Positions 53,494 through 57,076 of a stretch of 57,076 bases of DNA are shown here, one piece after another; positions within the stretch are counted from its first letter, which is position 1, and each line of letters opens with the position of its first letter. This DNA is from Ignavibacteria bacterium (GTDB lineage: Bacteria > Bacteroidota > Ignavibacteria > Kapaibacteriales > UBA2268). The DNA is taken from positions 1-57,076 of the forward strand of contig JAOAEE010000024.1 of assembly GCA_026416955.1 (NCBI GenBank), read 5' to 3'. The translations under genes were made by a program, and so were the position numbers. Under the pieces are notes generated by a model that saw only the letters and a list, made by a program, of their open reading frames with translations, did not search any database and was not told where the DNA came from.

Positions 53494-54353
53494 GACAAAT
53501 TTCTACTCTGGTAACGCTCTTTTAAAATTTTCGAAATAACTTCGGGACAAGGCACAAAACTCTTTGAAACAAAAATAATAGCAAACAATAGCAATATTGT
53601 CGTAACTAAACCACCTTCAATCCCAAAAGTGCCACCAAAAACAATCTCGTTTAATTCAGTGATTTTAGTTTGAACCAAAGGGGTTCCCCATCGTAAACCG
53701 CTAACTGGCGAATCCAACACTAACTTTTGCCAAAAGTTCCAGCCAAAATGGAAACCAATCGGAAGCCAAAGCAAAGAAGTTTTTATATAACAAATAGCAA
53801 GTAAAACCCCAGCAAGAAAAATGTTCAATAAAGCAAGAATAGTAAGATTTGGATTCCAAATATGGGCAATGGCAAAAACAATCGAACTAATAAAAACTGC
53901 AAAAATTTCACCTTTTTTGTCAATTAACTTTTGAAAAAGAACACCACGAAAAAGCAACTCTTCGGAAGTAGCATTAAAACCGATATAATAAAGATAAAAC
54001 AGTAAATCCAAGTAAGAAACTTTTTGTAATGATATTCCTTTAAAGTATAGAACTAATAGAACTGGTAAAAACAATATTAATGGAAGCAAAAAGCCAAAAG
54101 TAAAATGCTTTATTGAGTAGCGATTAACCATTAACCCAGCAAAATGCCAAACTCGAAAGTTCTGAATAAGAACAACGCTTGAATTTGCAAGGAAACTTGC
54201 AAAAAAAATTGAAATCGGTGCATTCGCAAACGAAAAAGGAATTAGTTGGTAGATAAAGAAAAAAGTAATTAAAAAAACAGTTAGAAAAATTGTAAAAGAG
54301 ACCCACCAACTATTTTGAAATATTAGTAGGAAATTACTTTTGGTCTCGGGCAT
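53490..54353 (-). CDS. CPBP family intramembrane metalloprotease
   Basis: A 287-residue membrane protein with about eight helices. The three CPBP (CAAX protease/bacteriocin-processing) motifs are present: SEELLFRGV (EExxxR, near residue 125), FAIAHIW, and GFHFGWNF near 203. They are expected to bind zinc. Bacterial members may process peptides or have lost activity; the substrate is unknown. It overlaps the 69-residue gene's stop by one base (TAATG) and its 3' end overlaps the LD-carboxypeptidase gene by four bases. Confidence 0.88.
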   Translation of the reverse strand: MPETKSNFLLIFQNSWWVSFTIFLTVFLITFFFIYQLIPFSFANAPISIFFASFLANSSVVLIQNFRVWHFAGLMVNRYSIKHFTFGFLLPLILFLPVLLVLYFKGISLQKVSYLDLLFYLYYIGFNATSEELLFRGVLFQKLIDKKGEIFAVFISSIVFAIAHIWNPNLTILALLNIFLAGVLLAICYIKTSLLWLPIGFHFGWNFWQKLVLDSPVSGLRWGTPLVQTKITELNEIVFGGTFGIEGGLVTTILLLFAIIFVSKSFVPCPEVISKILKERYQSRNLS

Positions 54354-54562
54354 TATGCGTTTTGATCCATTTGCTTTGCTTTAAGTTCTTCAATGTGTTT
54401 TTCGATTGCTCGTCGCATAAGCATAACAACTTGTTCGTGCTCCGTTCCGTTTATCATTAAATTCAGTTGAGGACAGTAAGAAGCATAATCATTTTCCCCT
54501 CTACGACGAACATAAATCTCGTAATCGTAAAAATCCGTTGATGTTGATTTCGAAACTTCCAT
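54353..54562 (-). CDS. orphan HicB-like small protein
   Basis: This 69-residue protein has the one-domain alpha/beta arrangement of HicB-like antitoxins: YEIYVRRRGENDYASYCPQL (strands), NGTEHEQVVMLMRRAIEKHIEEL (helix), and a short lysine-rich tail. It has no DNA-binding C-terminal domain and no HicA partner on either side. It is translationally coupled to the downstream CPBP protease, so it may regulate or bind that protein instead. The match to HicB is by pattern only. Confidence 0.6.
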   Translation of the reverse strand: MEVSKSTSTDFYDYEIYVRRRGENDYASYCPQLNLMINGTEHEQVVMLMRRAIEKHIEELKAKQMDQNA

Positions 54563-54751
54563 AAATGTTTACTTTAAAAAAAGCAAAATAAAAAATAATA
54601 TGATTAAATATTTTTTCACATTCAATTTTGTTTTTTCTTTGTTGTTATAAACAACCATTCCATTTCCACTATTGAATTGTAAGTATGCAATAAAAACTAA
54701 ACATAGGATATAATTTTTTTCAACAATCTTGCAATTATGATTACAAAAAAT

Positions 54752-54809
54752 GGGTGTCTCAATACGACTATTCCGACCCGATAATCTTGTATTGTTTAGC
54801 AAAGCACCC
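54752..54809. repeat. nested inverted repeat upstream of mutase
   Basis: The outer arms GGGTG (54752-54756) and CACCC (54805-54809) enclose inner arms CAATAC (54760-54765) and GTATTG (54789-54794). The structure could be an RNA element or DNA operator. No cobalamin riboswitch consensus was recognised. Confidence 0.3.
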
Positions 54810-54892
54810 GGAAAAAATCAAAAAAATTATATTAATTAATAATAATCCTAATCTTCAAGCCGAGTGTGGAGGTCTGTTTTTCATTACTTTAT

Positions 54893-54900
54893 TAATTTTG
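54893..54900 (+). promoter_or_regulatory. TAATTTTG -7-type box before mutase
   Basis: It matches TAnnTTTG, 24 bases before the mutase ATG at 54925. No -33 TTG is seen. Confidence 0.4.
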
Positions 54901-54924
54901 TATTTTGTTAAATTATTTATTGAT

Positions 54925-57076
54925 ATGAATTTTGCAGAACTTTCTAATATCGAATTGAAGGAAAACAATCTAAATTTCAACTTTGAATTTTGGAAAAACG
55001 AATTCGAAGCAAGAACGGGAGTTAAGTTTGAAGAACTCGTCACCAAAACCCTCGAAGGAATCGAAATTTTTCCTTTATACACATACGAAGTTTATAAAGA
55101 TTTCGAACATTTAGACTTTACTGCTGGGCTTCCCCCTTATCTACGTGGTCCCTATCCAACAATGTATATACAACAGCCTTGGACTATCCGACAATACGCT
55201 GGCTTTTCGACAGCAGAAGAAAGTAATGCCTTTTATAAAAGAAATCTTGCTGCTGGCCAAAAAGGTTTGTCCGTTGCATTCGACCTTGCTACCCATCGTG
55301 GATACGACTCGGATAACCCAAGAGTAATTGGTGATGTTGGTAAAGCCGGTGTTGCAATCGATACCGTCGAAGATATGAAAATTCTTTTCGACGGAATTCC
55401 ACTGGACCAAATATCTGTTTCTATGACAATGAACGGGGCTGTACTTCCGGTAATGGCTTTCTACATTGTTGCTGCCGAAGAATCCGGGGTACGCCAAGAA
55501 CAACTTTCTGGAACAATTCAAAACGATATTCTCAAAGAATTTATGGTCCGAAACACATACATTTATCCGCCAGCCCCCTCTATGCGAATTATTACTGATA
55601 TTTTTGCCTATACTGCTAAACATATGCCCAAATTCAACTCTATTTCCATTTCTGGGTACCACATACAAGAGGCTGGTGCTTCGGCCGACATTGAATTGGG
55701 TTACACGCTTGCCGACGGTCTTGAATATCTTCGTGCGGGAATTAAAGCTGGTTTAGATGTTGACGAATTTGCCCCAAGATTTTCATTCTTCTTTGGAATT
55801 GGAAAAAATTTCTTTATGGAGGTCGCAAAACTTCGTGCTGCACGATTACTTTGGGCAAAAATCGTTAAACAATTTAATCCAAAAAATCCAAAATCGATGG
55901 CATTACGAACCCATTGCCAAACCTCTGGTTGGAGTTTAACAGAACAAGACCCCTTCAACAATGTTATCCGAACTTGTATCGAGGCTCTTGCAGCTGTTCT
56001 CGGACACACGCAGTCCCTTCATACAAATTCTTTGGACGAAGCTATTGCACTTCCCACCGACTTTTCGGCAAGAATAGCAAGAAACACACAACTTTATATT
56101 ATGCACGAAACTGGAGTTTGCCGCACAATAGACCCACTTGGCGGTTCCTACTATCTTGAATATCTAACCCACTCTCTTGTACACCGAGCTTGGGAACATA
56201 TCCAAGAAATAGAATCGCTTGGGGGAATGGCAAAAGCAATAGAAACAGGCTTACCAAAAATGAGAATTGAAGAAATTGCTGCACTTCGCCAAGCAAAAAT
56301 TGACTCTGGAGAAGAAGTAATAATTGGAGTAAACAAAAATCGAATTGAAAATGAAGAACAAATCCCAATCTTAGAGGTCGACAATACAGCTGTACGCGAA
56401 AAACAAATTCAAAGAATAAATGAAGTAAAAGCCAAAAGAAACAATGAACTTGTCGTGCAAAAACTTAATGAATTAACTCAATGTGCAGAAACTGGGGAAG
56501 GAAATTTATTGGAACTTTCGGTCGAGGCAGCCCGAGCACGCGCAACTTTGGGTGAAATCTCCTATGCATTAGAAAAGGTTTGGGGTCGTTACAAGGCAAA
56601 TATTCGCTCTTTTACTGGAGTATATATTTCTGCCTATGGAAAGAAAGAAGAAATCGAGGAAGTTCGTAAACTTGCCGATGAATTCGAAAGTATCTCTGGA
56701 AGACGACCAAGAATACTTGTAGCAAAAATGGGCCAAGATGGCCACGACCGAGGTGCAAAAGTTATCGCAACTTCTTTTGCCGATATGGGTTTCGATGTTG
56801 ATATTGGGCCTTTGTTCCAAACACCAGAAGAAACTGCAAAAGAAGCAGTCGAAAACGATGTCCATATTGTTGGAGTAAGTTCACTTGCAGGGGGCCACAA
56901 AACTCTTGTCCCTCAATTAATCGAAGAACTTCGCAAATACGGGCGCGAGGATATTATGGTAGTCGTAGGTGGAGTTATCCCACCCCAAGATTATGAATTT
57001 CTTTATAAGTCTGGTGTTGCTGAAATTTTTGGTCCCGGAACGATTATCCCCCAATGTGCAAAGAAAATTTTAAACA
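54925..57076 (+). CDS. methylmalonyl-CoA mutase (large/alpha-type), runs off the window
   Basis: The frame is open to the window edge: 717 codons, probably only a few residues short of complete. The enzyme interconverts methylmalonyl-CoA and succinyl-CoA with adenosylcobalamin, in propionate metabolism. The substrate barrel has [11 protein letters not shown] (about 73-83), [29 protein letters not shown] and [11 protein letters not shown]. The C-terminal B12 domain (about 590-717) has [10 protein letters not shown] with the cobalt-ligating His607 and [10 protein letters not shown]. No small-subunit gene is seen upstream, where the HicB-like gene is instead. The N-terminal start at 54925 fits the family length. 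Confidence 0.94.
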   Translation, partial: MNFAELSNIELKENNLNFNFEFWKNEFEARTGVKFEELVTKTLEGIEIFPLYTYEVYKDFEHLDFTAGLPPYLRGPYPTMYIQQPWTIRQYAGFSTAEESNAFYKRNLAAGQKGLSVAFDLATHRGYDSDNPRVIGDVGKAGVAIDTVEDMKILFDGIPLDQISVSMTMNGAVLPVMAFYIVAAEESGVRQEQLSGTIQNDILKEFMVRNTYIYPPAPSMRIITDIFAYTAKHMPKFNSISISGYHIQEAGASADIELGYTLADGLEYLRAGIKAGLDVDEFAPRFSFFFGIGKNFFMEVAKLRAARLLWAKIVKQFNPKNPKSMALRTHCQTSGWSLTEQDPFNNVIRTCIEALAAVLGHTQSLHTNSLDEAIALPTDFSARIARNTQLYIMHETGVCRTIDPLGGSYYLEYLTHSLVHRAWEHIQEIESLGGMAKAIETGLPKMRIEEIAALRQAKIDSGEEVIIGVNKNRIENEEQIPILEVDNTAVREKQIQRINEVKAKRNNELVVQKLNELTQCAETGEGNLLELSVEAARARATLGEISYALEKVWGRYKANIRSFTGVYISAYGKKEEIEEVRKLADEFESISGRRPRILVAKMGQDGHDRGAKVIATSFADMGFDVDIGPLFQTPEETAKEAVENDVHIVGVSSLAGGHKTLVPQLIEELRKYGREDIMVVVGGVIPPQDYEFLYKSGVAEIFGPGTIIPQCAKKILN

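Larger units (their letters stand above)
54563..54924. other. intergenic region before methylmalonyl-CoA mutase
   Basis: There is no convincing gene. It contains a nested inverted repeat at 54752-54809 and a TAATTTTG box at 54893-54900. The frame of the mutase is open back to 54694 but has no ATG in that part (see findings). A minus-strand open frame at 54569-54802 looks like chance. Confidence 0.5.

Noticed and set aside
54569-54802. 77-codon minus-strand open frame upstream of the mutase
   Set aside because: It has no domain-like pattern and no ribosome binding site, and it lies in AT-rich intergenic DNA.

Overview
This AT-rich window most likely comes from a chromosome on the Bacteroidota/Chlorobiota side of the FCB group, with an Ignavibacteria- or Kapabacteria-like lineage as the best guess. 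The evidence is C-terminal type IX secretion sorting tails on three large exported proteins, DUF5683 and DUF5686 family proteins, a split glycine decarboxylase (gcvPA), and promoter-like TAnnTTTG boxes of the Bacteroidota type in front of many genes. The exact lineage is an inference. No rRNA, tRNA, CRISPR array, transposase or phage gene was seen, and most of the window is ordinary chromosomal sequence.

Layout. 1-672 is a leader without a convincing gene. 673-4791 is a tightly packed plus-strand run: gcvPA, an FtsB/DivIC-like septum protein, a ROK sugar kinase, RidA, a DUF5683 protein and a stand-alone nuoC. A STAS protein (minus) and a GT9 heptosyltransferase-like gene follow. 6506-10830 (minus) is a compact sulfur-redox operon, rsbRD-like–dsrM–dsrK–dsrJ–dsrO, which links the cytoplasm to the menaquinone pool and a periplasmic triheme cytochrome. 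The usual membrane partner DsrP is absent from the locus. 11262-19531 carries guaB, an Xaa-Pro peptidase, a glycosyltransferase, a lipoprotein, ybeY, a DUF494 gene and a two-gene putative restriction-modification pair.

19528-31227 holds a DUF5686 outer-membrane-type protein, then a minus-strand atpD–atpC–prfB unit (prfB needs a programmed +1 frameshift), an FG-GAP repeat protein, rqcH, a DUF202 gene, a TPR protein and murB. 31291-40794 has a PAS histidine kinase and NarL-type regulator, followed by two tandem arylsulfotransferase-like exported proteins with sorting tails and a strong terminator. 40928-46625 is a cell-surface glycan block (FemAB-like transferase, two glycosyltransferases, a methyltransferase) that also holds an EamA transporter and an RlmB-type rRNA methylase. 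46654-48467 is an ECF sigma/anti-sigma/Spy-like stress module. The right end has a GT39-like membrane protein, a TauE/SafE permease, an enlarged HPr kinase homologue, an LD-carboxypeptidase, a CPBP protease with an orphan HicB-like gene, and methylmalonyl-CoA mutase running off the edge.

The observations most worth following are the DsrP-less Dsr operon with its RsbRD-like leader gene, the hairpin overlapping the prfB frameshift site, the tandem T9SS-exported arylsulfotransferases, and the methyltransferase with a non-canonical catalytic motif beside an unknown partner. I did not find a clear wholly new multi-gene system.
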